Counted from the stretch's first letter, positions 26,481 to 35,517 are shown. The stretch: DNA of 64,000 nucleotides from Thermosipho japonicus (GCF_014201655.1 NZ_JACHEX010000005.1:124001-188000); one strand, 5' to 3'. Notes: generated by a model from the sequence alone, not told the origin. A program made the numbers and translations.

Positions 26481-27416
26481 TTATTTTACAAAATTATATG
26501 CATTCTCAATCTTTTGTTTTTCCAATAAATGCTTTTGAACATATTGCCCACAATTACTCCCTATATTATTCTCCTCCAATTCTCCTATGCTAATTAATAC
26601 ATCATAACCATATTCTTTTAATTCCTCTACAAAATTTTTGTGATTAACTGGCATAAAATTATTTAAATCAATATCAGAGTGTAATCCATTTTTAATAGCT
26701 GAATATGTCGGGTTAACGGGGGTAATCTTAATTAAAAACTTTTCCGGTGAAAAGTAGCTTTTTATAACTTTAGAATCAACTATATTTTCTTTGGCAAGTG
26801 CAAAATTAAGTGTTACTTTTCTATCTCCTTCTTTAACAAATTTTTCTCCATACAATGCTATCTTTTCAAAATTCCATTTTTTAATAGGAATTATTTTATC
26901 TCTTTGCTTTTCATCTGTACTATGTATTGAAAATTGTAATTGAAATCTATTTCTATAAAACTTTTCCTTTATTTCATACAATTTTTCAAAAAAATCATCG
27001 GTTCCAGTTGGAGCAACTGTTGAAATTGATGGTAAGAGGCCAGGTGCGTCCAAAATTTCTGGTAACTCTTTTAAAACTTCTAAAACTTCATCATTTAAAG
27101 ATGGTTCACCCATACGCGCAAATTGAATTTTAAATTTTTTAACCGGAACTTTTTTACTATACCTTGTGCTTACAAGGTACAGAATTTGCTCTAAAATCTC
27201 TTCTTTTGTAAGCTTTCCTTTATAAAACCCACCCGCATCGCACATCATACATTGTACTGGACAACCATTCAACGTTGATACAATTAAAACCCACTTTTCA
27301 TCTCTTGGAATAGGTGGTTGAATAGATTCAACAAATTCAACCAAATTTCCTCTTGAAGTTTCTCCTAAATAAACATATGCTATTTCTTCTTTTCCAAATT
27401 TTTCTAAAATTTTCAC
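26481..27416 (-). CDS. RlmN/Cfr-like radical SAM protein without the N-terminal domain
   Basis: A 311-residue radical SAM protein. The cluster motif is CPVQCMMC (about 53-60), the CxxxCxxC spacing of the superfamily. MGEPSLN near 101 matches the GGE-type SAM-binding motif, FSIHST near 165 matches RlmN, and GSNCGQY near 291 matches the C-terminal motif holding the methyl-carrying cysteine of RlmN/Cfr. It lacks the N-terminal RNA-recognition domain of RlmN, so a methyl transfer by the same two-cysteine chemistry to a different substrate is plausible. GTG start overlaps the flavoprotein stop (GTGA). Confidence 0.75.
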   Translation of the reverse strand: MKILEKFGKEEIAYVYLGETSRGNLVEFVESIQPPIPRDEKWVLIVSTLNGCPVQCMMCDAGGFYKGKLTKEEILEQILYLVSTRYSKKVPVKKFKIQFARMGEPSLNDEVLEVLKELPEILDAPGLLPSISTVAPTGTDDFFEKLYEIKEKFYRNRFQLQFSIHSTDEKQRDKIIPIKKWNFEKIALYGEKFVKEGDRKVTLNFALAKENIVDSKVIKSYFSPEKFLIKITPVNPTYSAIKNGLHSDIDLNNFMPVNHKNFVEELKEYGYDVLISIGELEENNIGSNCGQYVQKHLLEKQKIENAYNFVK

Positions 27417-28201
27417 ACCTTTCCCTCCCCGATGATTTTCATTGCAATTTTTATACCATCTCCCATGGCAATTGAAGCCTGTCTAAAATTTGGATGAGCA
27501 ACATCGCCTATCAAAACTACTTTATCAGTTTTTAAAAATGACAAATCTACCTTTCTGCCTGTTGCAAGTAGTAAAGCATCAAATTTATAAACAGACTTTT
27601 TTGTATGTACTAATACATAATTTTCTTTGTTTTCTACAATTTGTATTGGCTCACTTTCATGATATATTACACCCAAACTATTTGCAATATTAACAAGTCG
27701 TGAAAGAGCTTTTATTTTGTTTGATCTATTAAAAACATGAACATTTTTCCTTAAAATTTTTGCTTGTATTGCTCCATCAAAAGCTACATCGCCCGCACCA
27801 TATATTGCAAGTGATTCAATATTTTCCGGTAAATCTAAAAATTCATAGTATACTCTTTTACCTTCATATTCCACTATTCTGTTTGGAACCGTTCCCGATG
27901 CAATAATTATATAATCAAAATAATATGTATCTTTTTCAGTTATAATCCTTTTATCATAAACCTCTTTAACTTCTTCAAATATTATATTAACGTTATATAG
28001 GTCCAAATATGATTTCATATTCTCAACAATTTTTTTACCAGGCAACGGCTTAAAAAGTGGAATATTTTCAACTCGCCAAGCATTATTTATAAGTCCACCA
28101 ACTCTTTTCTTTTCAAACAATGCTACATCTATTCCATATCTTTTCAAAAAAACTGCAGCTGAAATTCCAGCTGGACCTGCTCCAACTATTCCAACTTGCA
28201 C
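27413..28201 (-). CDS. FAD-dependent NAD(P)-type oxidoreductase, thioredoxin-reductase-like fold
   Basis: A 262-residue flavoprotein. The FAD dinucleotide motif GAGPAG is at 7-12, GGLINNAW near 35 matches the thioredoxin reductase family, a second Rossmann motif YGAGDVAFD lies near 150, and LIGDVAHPNFRQASIAMGDG near 230 is the C-terminal FAD motif. It is shorter than thioredoxin reductase (about 310) and has no redox CxxC. It overlaps the hydrolase gene by 16 bases and the RlmN-like gene by 4. It may pass electrons to the flanking radical SAM enzymes, but the substrate is unknown. Confidence 0.75.
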   Translation of the reverse strand: MQVGIVGAGPAGISAAVFLKRYGIDVALFEKKRVGGLINNAWRVENIPLFKPLPGKKIVENMKSYLDLYNVNIIFEEVKEVYDKRIITEKDTYYFDYIIIASGTVPNRIVEYEGKRVYYEFLDLPENIESLAIYGAGDVAFDGAIQAKILRKNVHVFNRSNKIKALSRLVNIANSLGVIYHESEPIQIVENKENYVLVHTKKSVYKFDALLLATGRKVDLSFLKTDKVVLIGDVAHPNFRQASIAMGDGIKIAMKIIGEGKV

Positions 28202-28752
28202 AATACTTCCTCCGTTTTACAAATATGTGCAAAACCGTGTGCCAAAGTTTTTAAAGACAAAAAGTGATAAAATTCATCTTTATCCCAAAGCGCATCTTCA
28301 ACCATAACCACATTAAAATTTCTTACAAAACCACTTCTTGTAGTTGTCTCACAACACAAGTGTGTCATAACTCCGGTAATTATAATATCAGTTACATTTT
28401 TTAACCTTAGTACTTTTTCAAGATACGTATTATAAAAAGCATCATAGGTATCTTTTATTATATACACATATTCGTTCGACTTAAAATAAGGTTTTGCCCA
28501 CTTTTCATCGATTATATTGCCCCACCATCTCTGCATTTGTAAAGCTCCGCCTTTGTGTATTGTTGATATTACAGGGTAACCTTTCTGCAAAAATTTTTCT
28601 GAAAGTTTTTTTATATTTTCATATATATTTTCAATCCCGTCTAAATAAGCAGGACTTTCTTTATCGGTAAAATAGCTTTGAACATCAATAATTAACAATG
28701 CAGGTACGTTTAAAACAAGTGGATGTTTTTTTCTTTCTTTATAAAAATTCAT
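28186..28752 (-). CDS. Isochorismatase-family cysteine hydrolase
   Basis: A 188-residue alpha/beta hydrolase of the nicotinamidase/isochorismatase superfamily. The catalytic Asp is in LIIDVQSYF near 22-25, and the nucleophile in GVMTHLCCETT near 127-137, preceded by the expected cis-peptide valine-methionine. The usual catalytic lysine lies in an ISTIHKGG segment near 63. Members hydrolyse amides or ethers such as nicotinamide, ureidoacrylate and isochorismate; the metal-binding histidines of nicotinamidase are not evident. It overlaps genes on both sides, so it belongs to the run recG to RlmN-like. Confidence 0.8.
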   Translation of the reverse strand: MNFYKERKKHPLVLNVPALLIIDVQSYFTDKESPAYLDGIENIYENIKKLSEKFLQKGYPVISTIHKGGALQMQRWWGNIIDEKWAKPYFKSNEYVYIIKDTYDAFYNTYLEKVLRLKNVTDIIITGVMTHLCCETTTRSGFVRNFNVVMVEDALWDKDEFYHFLSLKTLAHGFAHICKTEEVLCKLE

Positions 28753-29642
28753 TCAAGCACCTTCCTTGCAATTTCCTCAAGATTGTTAGCATATTCAAAA
28801 TAATTGTAAGGCTCCTTTGAAGGTTTTTCATTATAATACGGTCTTGTACAGTGACTACAACCAGATGTTAAAAACGCCTTACCAAAACCTTGTCTATATG
28901 GATAATTAATTTTTTCTAACCGTTCTTTATTAAAAATAAATACTTCTTTTGGAACTTCTTCTTCAAATATTAAATACCTTGCCATCTGAATTTTTCTGTA
29001 TCTTTCCATACTTGGTGAAGGTAATTTTTCAAAAGCTGTTCCTTTAATTGGAGTAAAAGAAAATAGAGCAACTATTACATTAAGTTCTTTCATCATATAA
29101 AAAAATTCTATAAGTTCTTTATCAGTCTCACCTAGTCCTACTATAACATGAGTAGTAATATGCCCTGGATATTTTTTTGCTGCATTTTTAATTAATTCAA
29201 GTGTATTTTCAAACTTTCCACCACGTATTTTTTCAAATAATTCTTTGTTTACAACATCAACTGACAAACCTATCGCATCTGCTCCAAGTTCAAAATACCT
29301 ATCTATTTCTTTCATCGAAAGAGCTCTTACTGAAACTGAAACTTTTTTTCCATTTAGCTTTAAAAGTAAATATTCAAGATCTTCGTTATAACCTTTATAG
29401 CTTACAACCTGAAGGCATATTCTCTTTACATCAAGTTTTTCAATCATATCAACACTAATTTCTTTCCAAACTATTCTTGAAAGAAATTTATTATCCGTTC
29501 TTGCATCTCTTGCATGCGCACAAAATGCACAATTAAACACACAGCGACCATCAAGCATAAAATAAGCTGTATCCATTTTAATCTTGCTATTTTTCACAAG
29601 CCCAAGCAATGATAGAGTTCCATATGAAGCTCTTAATATCAA
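28749..29642 (-). CDS. BioB-like radical SAM enzyme with C-terminal cysteine motif (LipS-type candidate)
   Basis: About 297 residues. The cluster motif CVFNCAFC near 34-41 is followed by an HARDAR stretch as in BioB-like radical SAM proteins; THVIVGLGETDKEL near 166 is the usual C-terminal barrel motif. At the end, GCSHCTRPYYNEKP resembles a cysteine motif I associate with the two-protein lipoyl synthase LipS1/LipS2 of Thermococcus and relatives, but I cannot test this. The start is ambiguous: I prefer TTG 29642 because GAGGTGAT precedes it; an ATG at 29666 lacks an SD and overlaps recG. Confidence 0.65.
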   Translation of the reverse strand: MILRASYGTLSLLGLVKNSKIKMDTAYFMLDGRCVFNCAFCAHARDARTDNKFLSRIVWKEISVDMIEKLDVKRICLQVVSYKGYNEDLEYLLLKLNGKKVSVSVRALSMKEIDRYFELGADAIGLSVDVVNKELFEKIRGGKFENTLELIKNAAKKYPGHITTHVIVGLGETDKELIEFFYMMKELNVIVALFSFTPIKGTAFEKLPSPSMERYRKIQMARYLIFEEEVPKEVFIFNKERLEKINYPYRQGFGKAFLTSGCSHCTRPYYNEKPSKEPYNYFEYANNLEEIARKVLE

Positions 29643-29655
29643 ATTATCACCTCGT

Positions 29656-31977
29656 TTAACCAACATCTAACAATTTCAATCGCTCTTTATATAATTCCTT
29701 GACATAACTAATTAAATCTCTATATTTTTCTTCACTTTCAATGATGTATTTTGCATCTTCCCGTGCCACCATTATTATGTCAATATCGTTTATGATATCT
29801 GCAACTTTAAATTCTGGAAGTCCATGCTGTCTTACTCCCAAAAATTCTCCAGGACCTCTTAGTTTTAAATCAAATTCTGAAATTTTAAATCCATCATTTG
29901 TTGATGCAAAGAAATTTAACCTTTCAAAGGCTTCTCTTGAAACATTTCCAACTGTTAAATAACAGTACGACTGTTTGTTTCCCCTGCCTACTCTTCCTCT
30001 TAATTGATGAAGCTGAGCAAGCCCAAAACGTTCTGCATTTTCAATTACTATTACTGTAGCTTGTGGAACATCTATCCCAACTTCTATAACGCTTGTAGAA
30101 ACAAGAATTTTAATCTCTCCAGATGCAAATTTGTACATTATATCATCTTTCTCTGAGTCACTCATTTTACCATGGATAAGTCCCACAGGAATATCAGGAA
30201 AATACTCTTTTGTAAGAACCTCATACATAGAAGTTGCAGATTTAACCGCTAATTTTTCTGATTCATCTATCAATGGATAGACAATATATGCCTGCCCGCC
30301 ATTCTCCACTTCACTTATTACAAATTTGTACACTTCTTCAATTTTTGATTGGTGAACAACAAATGTCTTTATTGGTTTTCTCCCTTTTGGCATCTCATCA
30401 ATAATCGACACATCAAGGTCACCATACAATGAAAGAGAAAGTGTTCTTGGAATAGGTGTTGCTGTCATAACCAACGTATCTACCAATTTTCCTTTACTGA
30501 TAAGTTCCTTCCTTTGCTCAACACCAAATCTATGTTGCTCATCTATTACAACCAAACCTAAATTCTTAAAATGAACATCCTCTTGAATTAAGGCATGTGT
30601 TCCAACTACAACGTCGATGTCACCATCTTTTAATCTTTGTTTTATACGTTCTTTTTCAGAATTTGAAGTTGCTCCAATTAAAAGTGCAACCTTTATTCCA
30701 AACTTTGAAAAATGATCATAAATCTTTTTAAAGTTTTGAATAGCAAGAATTGAAGTAGGTACCATAACCGCTGATTGAAAACCTGCTTCATAGTTATCGA
30801 GCATTGCAAGTTCTGAAACAATAGTTTTTCCAGAACCAACATCTCCCTGGAGTAATCTATTCATTGGTTTATCAGACTTTAAATCATTTTTAATCTCTTC
30901 GTATGCTTTCTTTTGAGCATTTGTTAACTCAAAAGAAAGAGAATTTATAAGCTCTGTTGAATATTTCCCATCAAATTTTTTAGATATTCCGCCTATTTTT
31001 TCATTTTCTTTTTTAGATAATAAAAATGCGATTTGAAGGTATAAAATTTCTTCATATGCAAGTCTATATCTTGCCGCTTTTTTATGAAAAACACTCCTTG
31101 GAAAGTGCATTCCAGTATATGCCTGATAAACATCTATCAAGTTTCTCTTTGAAATTAAATCATCAGGTAAATGCTCCTTGAAATTGTAAATATTATAAAT
31201 ATTTTCACTTATAATTCTTCTTACAGTATTTTGATTTAATCCTTCAGTTAACGGATAAACCGGAAAAATTTCTCTTTTACTCTCATTAAAAAGCTCAATC
31301 TCTGGATTGTGAATCTCCAAACTTCCATAAAATCCTTTTTTTACTGTACCAAATACATATAGTTTCTTTCTCAAAAGACCTTTTAATATTCCCTCCATAA
31401 AGTCCTGATTAAACCATTTTAAAAGAATTTGATACATCCCATCGGATAAAACAGCACTAACAATAGTTAAATTACCTTTTTTTATTTTTTCAACCCCAGT
31501 TAATTTTCCTGTTGTAACAACTTTATCATCTTCACGAAGCAAAGGAATAGGAATAATTCTTCTTCTATCTTCATAATCTCTTGGGAAAAAGTTTAAAAGT
31601 TGCTCAACATTATTCACATTAAGTTTTAAAAATTTTTGAGCTCTTTTTGGACCTATTCCTTTAACATACTTTATAGGTGTATCAAGTGTTTTTAAATCAG
31701 AAGACTTTTCAACTTTATAAACCAAATGCATCAACTTAAATCTTTTAACCATTCCTGGAATGTAACTCAATCTCTTTTGAATTCTTTTTTCTGGAAGATT
31801 TTTCATTTCAACAATGTATGTATAAAATTCCTGAAGCCTTTTGAAAACTTCAGGATCTTCTTTTAAAGGATCATCTATTTTTTCAAAATTATCCTCCACA
31901 TATTCAATTAAAGCTTTGTGATCTTTTATATTTAATATTTCATCTAAAAAGTCTTCTATTAACAATGGAATATACAT
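29656..31977 (-). CDS. recG: ATP-dependent DNA helicase RecG
   Basis: Remodels stalled replication forks. The 773 residues are longer than E. coli RecG and include an N-terminal extension (about 1-105) like that of Thermotoga RecG, then an HhH-like YVKGIGPKRAQKF stretch near 104, the OB-fold wedge domain, helicase motif I GDVGSGKT near 400, motif II variant DEQH near 490, TATPIPRTL near 520 and QLRGRVGRG near 670. It begins 5 bases after the ABC ATPase stop and ends just before the radical SAM gene, so it is embedded in a mixed-function operon. Confidence 0.96.
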   Translation of the reverse strand: MYIPLLIEDFLDEILNIKDHKALIEYVEDNFEKIDDPLKEDPEVFKRLQEFYTYIVEMKNLPEKRIQKRLSYIPGMVKRFKLMHLVYKVEKSSDLKTLDTPIKYVKGIGPKRAQKFLKLNVNNVEQLLNFFPRDYEDRRRIIPIPLLREDDKVVTTGKLTGVEKIKKGNLTIVSAVLSDGMYQILLKWFNQDFMEGILKGLLRKKLYVFGTVKKGFYGSLEIHNPEIELFNESKREIFPVYPLTEGLNQNTVRRIISENIYNIYNFKEHLPDDLISKRNLIDVYQAYTGMHFPRSVFHKKAARYRLAYEEILYLQIAFLLSKKENEKIGGISKKFDGKYSTELINSLSFELTNAQKKAYEEIKNDLKSDKPMNRLLQGDVGSGKTIVSELAMLDNYEAGFQSAVMVPTSILAIQNFKKIYDHFSKFGIKVALLIGATSNSEKERIKQRLKDGDIDVVVGTHALIQEDVHFKNLGLVVIDEQHRFGVEQRKELISKGKLVDTLVMTATPIPRTLSLSLYGDLDVSIIDEMPKGRKPIKTFVVHQSKIEEVYKFVISEVENGGQAYIVYPLIDESEKLAVKSATSMYEVLTKEYFPDIPVGLIHGKMSDSEKDDIMYKFASGEIKILVSTSVIEVGIDVPQATVIVIENAERFGLAQLHQLRGRVGRGNKQSYCYLTVGNVSREAFERLNFFASTNDGFKISEFDLKLRGPGEFLGVRQHGLPEFKVADIINDIDIIMVAREDAKYIIESEEKYRDLISYVKELYKERLKLLDVG

Positions 31978-31981
31978 TCCT

Positions 31982-32671
31982 TCATCCTCTCACAAGTATT
32001 TCTTCAGAAACTATTTGTCCACTATCCATTTTAATAATTCTATGTGCCCGTTTTGCAACATTTATATCGTGAGTTACAATAACAAATGTTGTTCCAAGCT
32101 CTTTATTCATATTAATGATTAAATCAATTATCTCTTGACTATTCTTTGTATCCAGAGCCCCTGTTGGTTCATCTGCCCAAACAATCTTTGGATTATTTAT
32201 TAATGCCCTTGCAATAGCCACTCTTTGTTGCTCACCACCAGACATTTCTGATGGATATGCATTCTTCCTATGAAATATATGTAATCTTTCAAGCCACTCA
32301 AGAGCTTTTTTTCTAATCTCGGTTGGAGTTCCGTTTTTTGAAATCAGCAATGGAATCTCAACATTTTCAACAGCTGTCAGAACTGGTATAAGATTAAAAA
32401 ATTGGAAAATAAACCCCATGTTTTCAGATCTAAAAATTGTTTTTTCCTCTTCATTCATTCTGTCAAGTCTTTTTCCAAGAACTTCAACTTCGCCTGATGT
32501 TGGCTCATCAAGTCCTGAAAGACAATTTAAGAGAGTAGTTTTACCACAACCAGATGGTCCTAAAATAGCAAGAATTTCTCCTTCATTTATTTCAAGATTA
32601 ACACCTTTTAAAGCTTCAAATTTTTCCTTTTTACCATACATTTTTGTTAAATTTTTTGCCCTTACTATCAT
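31982..32671 (-). CDS. ABC transporter ATPase (MacB/LolD type) without a linked permease
   Basis: A 229-residue cytoplasmic ATPase: Walker A GPSGCGKTT near 38-46, Q-loop FQFFNL near 91, signature MSGGEQQRVAIARAL near 140 and Walker B IVWADEPTGALD near 161. The sequence belongs to the MacB/LolD/FtsE-like group that serves exporters or lipoprotein release. No permease is adjacent, so its partner is elsewhere. It is the first gene of the leftward run with recG and the radical SAM genes, and is divergent from thiN with a 57-base gap. Confidence 0.9.
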   Translation of the reverse strand: MIVRAKNLTKMYGKKEKFEALKGVNLEINEGEILAILGPSGCGKTTLLNCLSGLDEPTSGEVEVLGKRLDRMNEEEKTIFRSENMGFIFQFFNLIPVLTAVENVEIPLLISKNGTPTEIRKKALEWLERLHIFHRKNAYPSEMSGGEQQRVAIARALINNPKIVWADEPTGALDTKNSQEIIDLIINMNKELGTTFVIVTHDINVAKRAHRIIKMDSGQIVSEEILVRG

Positions 32672-32728
32672 TCTTTCATCTCCATGATATAATTTTCTTG
32701 TATATATTATAACATTAGGAGGGATATA

Positions 32729-33346
32729 GTGAAGGCAACAATTGTTTTAAATGGTAATATTGATGAAACATTAGTTTTAAACACAAACCATATAATAGCT
32801 GTTGATGGTGGAGCAAAGTTACTCAAAAAAAGAAATATATTGCCAGACATCGTAATAGGTGATCTTGACTCTATTGACAAAGAAACGATAGATTTTTTTA
32901 AAAAACAATCTGTGAAAATTATTGAATATCCCAGAGAAAAGGATGAAACAGATTGCGAACTTGCTATAAAATATGCTCTTGAAAACGGATTTAAAGAAAT
33001 AGAAATAATAAATTTTCAAGGCGAAAGGATAGATATGATATTTGCACTCTATGGACTTTTAAAAAAATTTGATGCAAATATTTACTTAAATTCTGAAAAG
33101 TTAGAATCTGCAATTTTAAAAGAAAATAACAAGCTTGAAAAAGAAGTTAAAATAGGTGAAATATGGTCTTTTATTCCTTTGTGTAATGCAACTTTTATGA
33201 TAGAAGGCTTTAAATACCCCTTCAATGGTAACATGAGTATAGAAAATCCAATAGGTGTAAGTAACGAAACAACGGATGAAAAAATAAAAATACATGTAGA
33301 AAAAGGAGAGGTGATTTATTTTAGATGGAAGAAAAAACCATTGTAA
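32729..33346 (+). CDS. thiN: Thiamine pyrophosphokinase
   Basis: Transfers pyrophosphate from ATP to thiamine to give TPP. The 205-residue length is normal. Diagnostic features are AVDGGAKLL near 24-32, LPDIVIGDLDSID near 39-50, EKDETDCELAI near 70-80 and an N-terminal-half GxRIDM segment near 97. Start GTG at 32729 follows GGAGGG. No TPP riboswitch precedes it. Its end overlaps dxr by 22 bases, linking cofactor and isoprenoid synthesis; DXP is also a thiamine precursor, which is thematically suggestive. Confidence 0.9.
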   Translation: MKATIVLNGNIDETLVLNTNHIIAVDGGAKLLKKRNILPDIVIGDLDSIDKETIDFFKKQSVKIIEYPREKDETDCELAIKYALENGFKEIEIINFQGERIDMIFALYGLLKKFDANIYLNSEKLESAILKENNKLEKEVKIGEIWSFIPLCNATFMIEGFKYPFNGNMSIENPIGVSNETTDEKIKIHVEKGEVIYFRWKKKPL

Positions 33347-34386
33347 TATTAGGAGTAACTGGCTCTATAGGAATGCAAACTCTTGAAGTAATTAAAAAAC
33401 TCGATAACTTTAGAGTAAAAGGTATAGCTTTTGGAAAAAACATTACTGTTGCTGAAAAAATTATAAAAGACTTCAAAGTGGAATACTTTTACTCCCCTGT
33501 AAAATTTAATGTAAGCTCTATAAAAGATATGGTGGCAAAAATCCGCCCTGATGTTGTAGTTGCTGCAATACCTGGTTTTGATGGTGTTCTTGCAACAATT
33601 GATTCTATACCTTACACAAAAAGGCTTGCACTTGCTACAAAGGAAGCTTTAGTCTGTGCAGGTCCATTTGTAAAAAAAGCTTGCAAAGAAAATAACGTTG
33701 AATTAATACCAGTTGATAGCGAACATTCTGCAATTTTTCAGATTTTCGACGAAAATGTGGTAAAGATATTAATAACTGCATCTGGCGGTGCGGTAAGAGA
33801 TAAAGAAAATATAGATGATTTATCAGTCGAAGATATATTAAATCACCCTGTTTGGAGTATGGGTAAAAAAATAACCGTAGATTCTTCAACAATGGTAAAT
33901 AAAGCATTTGAAGTAATTGAAGCTTTCGAACTCTTTGAATTGGAAAATATTGAAGTAAAAATACATCCTACCGGAACAGTTCATGGAGCTGTATTTTTAA
34001 AAGATGGAACTGTAAAGATTCATTTTGGATTCCCAGATATGAAAATACCAATTTCTTATTCACTAAGTTATCCGAAGAGATTATACGAAAATAAAAATTG
34101 GCCAAATTTTGAAAATAAGAACTTTATATTTGAAGATGTAAATCCATCAAAATACCCGGCATTTTTCTACGGAAAAAGTATAATTAAGGATCTTGCAAAA
34201 AGAATAGCCTTCAATGCAGCTGATGAAATTGCTGTAGAAAAATTCCTAAATGGACAAATAAAATTTTCAAAAATAGCTGATATAGTTATAAACACATGCG
34301 AAAAAATAGATGGAAATATAAATGATTTTAAAGAAATCTTTGAAATAGACAAAATTGCAAGACAAATTGCAAAAGAACAATATTAG
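33325..34386 (+). CDS. dxr: 1-deoxy-D-xylulose 5-phosphate reductoisomerase
   Basis: Converts DXP to methylerythritol phosphate with NADPH. 353 residues. GVTGSIGMQTLEVI near 10-23 is the NADPH-binding motif, ATKEALVCAG near 101-110 and PVDSEHSAIFQ near 128-138 include metal- and substrate-binding residues, ASGGAVRD near 150, and NHPVWSMGKKITVDSSTMVNKAFEVIEA (split over about 173-200) is the family hallmark. Start ATG 33325 is supported by AGGAGAGGTGAT although it lies within thiN. The promoter for the cobalamin riboswitch lies in its 3' end. Confidence 0.96.
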   Translation: MEEKTIVILGVTGSIGMQTLEVIKKLDNFRVKGIAFGKNITVAEKIIKDFKVEYFYSPVKFNVSSIKDMVAKIRPDVVVAAIPGFDGVLATIDSIPYTKRLALATKEALVCAGPFVKKACKENNVELIPVDSEHSAIFQIFDENVVKILITASGGAVRDKENIDDLSVEDILNHPVWSMGKKITVDSSTMVNKAFEVIEAFELFELENIEVKIHPTGTVHGAVFLKDGTVKIHFGFPDMKIPISYSLSYPKRLYENKNWPNFENKNFIFEDVNPSKYPAFFYGKSIIKDLAKRIAFNAADEIAVEKFLNGQIKFSKIADIVINTCEKIDGNINDFKEIFEIDKIARQIAKEQY

Positions 34387-34395
34387 TGTTATAAT
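34367..34395 (+). promoter_or_regulatory. Promoter for the cobalamin riboswitch/btuFC unit, within the dxr end
   Basis: TTGCAA (34367-34372), 17-base spacer, TATAAT (34390-34395) preceded by TGT. It overlaps the last dxr codons. Confidence 0.75.
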
Positions 34396-34421
34396 CTATT
34401 TGCAGGCAACTTAATATTTTA

Positions 34422-34608
34422 CCTTTCAAATAAGGGAAGCCGGTGAAAGTCCGGCACGGGGACGCCACCGTAACCGGGGACGAAATCCACAAAATGCCAC
34501 TGGGATATTTCCTGGGAAGGCGTGGAGAGTAGGATGATCCGGAAGTCGGGATACCTTATTTGAAAGGAAAGCAATCCACCTTTGCGGTCCCTAAGGGTGG
34601 GCGTTTTT
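34422..34608 (+). ncRNA. Cobalamin riboswitch with intrinsic terminator
   Basis: The adenosylcobalamin aptamer core is clear: GGGAAGCCGGTGAAAGTCC-type segment near 34434, CCACCGTAACC near 34465, AATGCCACTGGGA near 34493, GGGAAGGCG near 34514, and a B12-box variant AAGTCGGGATACC near 34543. A perfect 14-bp outer stem closes it (34422-34435 with 34554-34567). Downstream, CCACCTTT (34576-34583) pairs with AAGGGTGG (34593-34600) and is followed by a T5 run, the terminator expected when ligand is bound. It should repress btuFC when cobalamin is ample. Confidence 0.95.
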
Positions 34609-34638
34609 CTTTAAAATATTATATAGGAGGGATAAAGG

Positions 34639-35517
34639 ATGAAAAGATGGGTTATTTTCTTAAGTGTCTTGTTAACTACATTTATATTTGCACTCTCTAT
34701 TGTTGATGATGCTGGAAGATTGGTAAGCTTTGATAAAATACCTGAAAGAATAGTTTCTGCTGCTCCAAGCTCCACCAAATTTCTTGTAAAACTTGGTCTT
34801 GGAGAGAATATAGTTGGTGTTACAGATTGGGATTCTTTTAATGCTGAAAAAATTGGAAATATGGTGCCACTAAATATAGAAAAAATTATTTCATTAAATC
34901 CTGACATTGTAATTACTTTCGGTGGTTTTCAACTTCCAGAAGTGCAAAAGTTAGAAAAATTCGGTATTAAGGCACTTGTTTTAAATCCCACAACATTAAA
35001 TGATGTTGCAAGAGATGTAATGCTTCTTGGAAATGTATTTGGTAAAGAACAAATAGCATCTGAATTGGCAAATAAAATAAAACAAACAATTTCAGAATAT
35101 GGCGCAAAAAGCTCAAAAGTACCTCTTGAAAAAAGGCCAAGAGTCTTTTTCACTATAACAGTTCCAAATAATGAAACAAAAGACCTTTGGACTGCAGGAA
35201 CTGGCTCTTATGTAAATGAATTAATTACATACGCAGGTGGAGTAAATATTTGTGCTCCTTATTCTGGTAATAATGGATGGTTCTCTGTAAATTGGGAATT
35301 TTTAACATACAATGATCCCGACATAATAATTGTTGCATCATACATTAGTCCAGATGAAACCATAAAACAAATAAAATCACATGAAATATTTAAAAATCTT
35401 AAAGCAGTTAAAAACGACAAAGTATTTGTTATTGATGGTAACGACATAAGCTCAATATCTCCAGATATAGTCAAATACCTTGAAATTTTTTATAATTTCT
35501 TTTACGGAGGAAAATAA
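34639..35517 (+). CDS. btuF: Cobalamin-type ABC transporter substrate-binding protein
   Basis: A 292-residue periplasmic binding protein of the iron/cobalamin class: signal peptide (about 1-17, no lipobox cysteine), then VDDAGRLVSFDKIPERIVSAAPS near 20-43 and SLNPDIVITFGG near 83-94, typical of BtuF/FecB. The riboswitch upstream argues for corrinoid rather than siderophore binding. SD GGAGGGATAAAGG precedes the start. The stop overlaps the btuC start (TAATGA), so the two are coupled. Confidence 0.88.
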   Translation: MKRWVIFLSVLLTTFIFALSIVDDAGRLVSFDKIPERIVSAAPSSTKFLVKLGLGENIVGVTDWDSFNAEKIGNMVPLNIEKIISLNPDIVITFGGFQLPEVQKLEKFGIKALVLNPTTLNDVARDVMLLGNVFGKEQIASELANKIKQTISEYGAKSSKVPLEKRPRVFFTITVPNNETKDLWTAGTGSYVNELITYAGGVNICAPYSGNNGWFSVNWEFLTYNDPDIIIVASYISPDETIKQIKSHEIFKNLKAVKNDKVFVIDGNDISSISPDIVKYLEIFYNFFYGGK

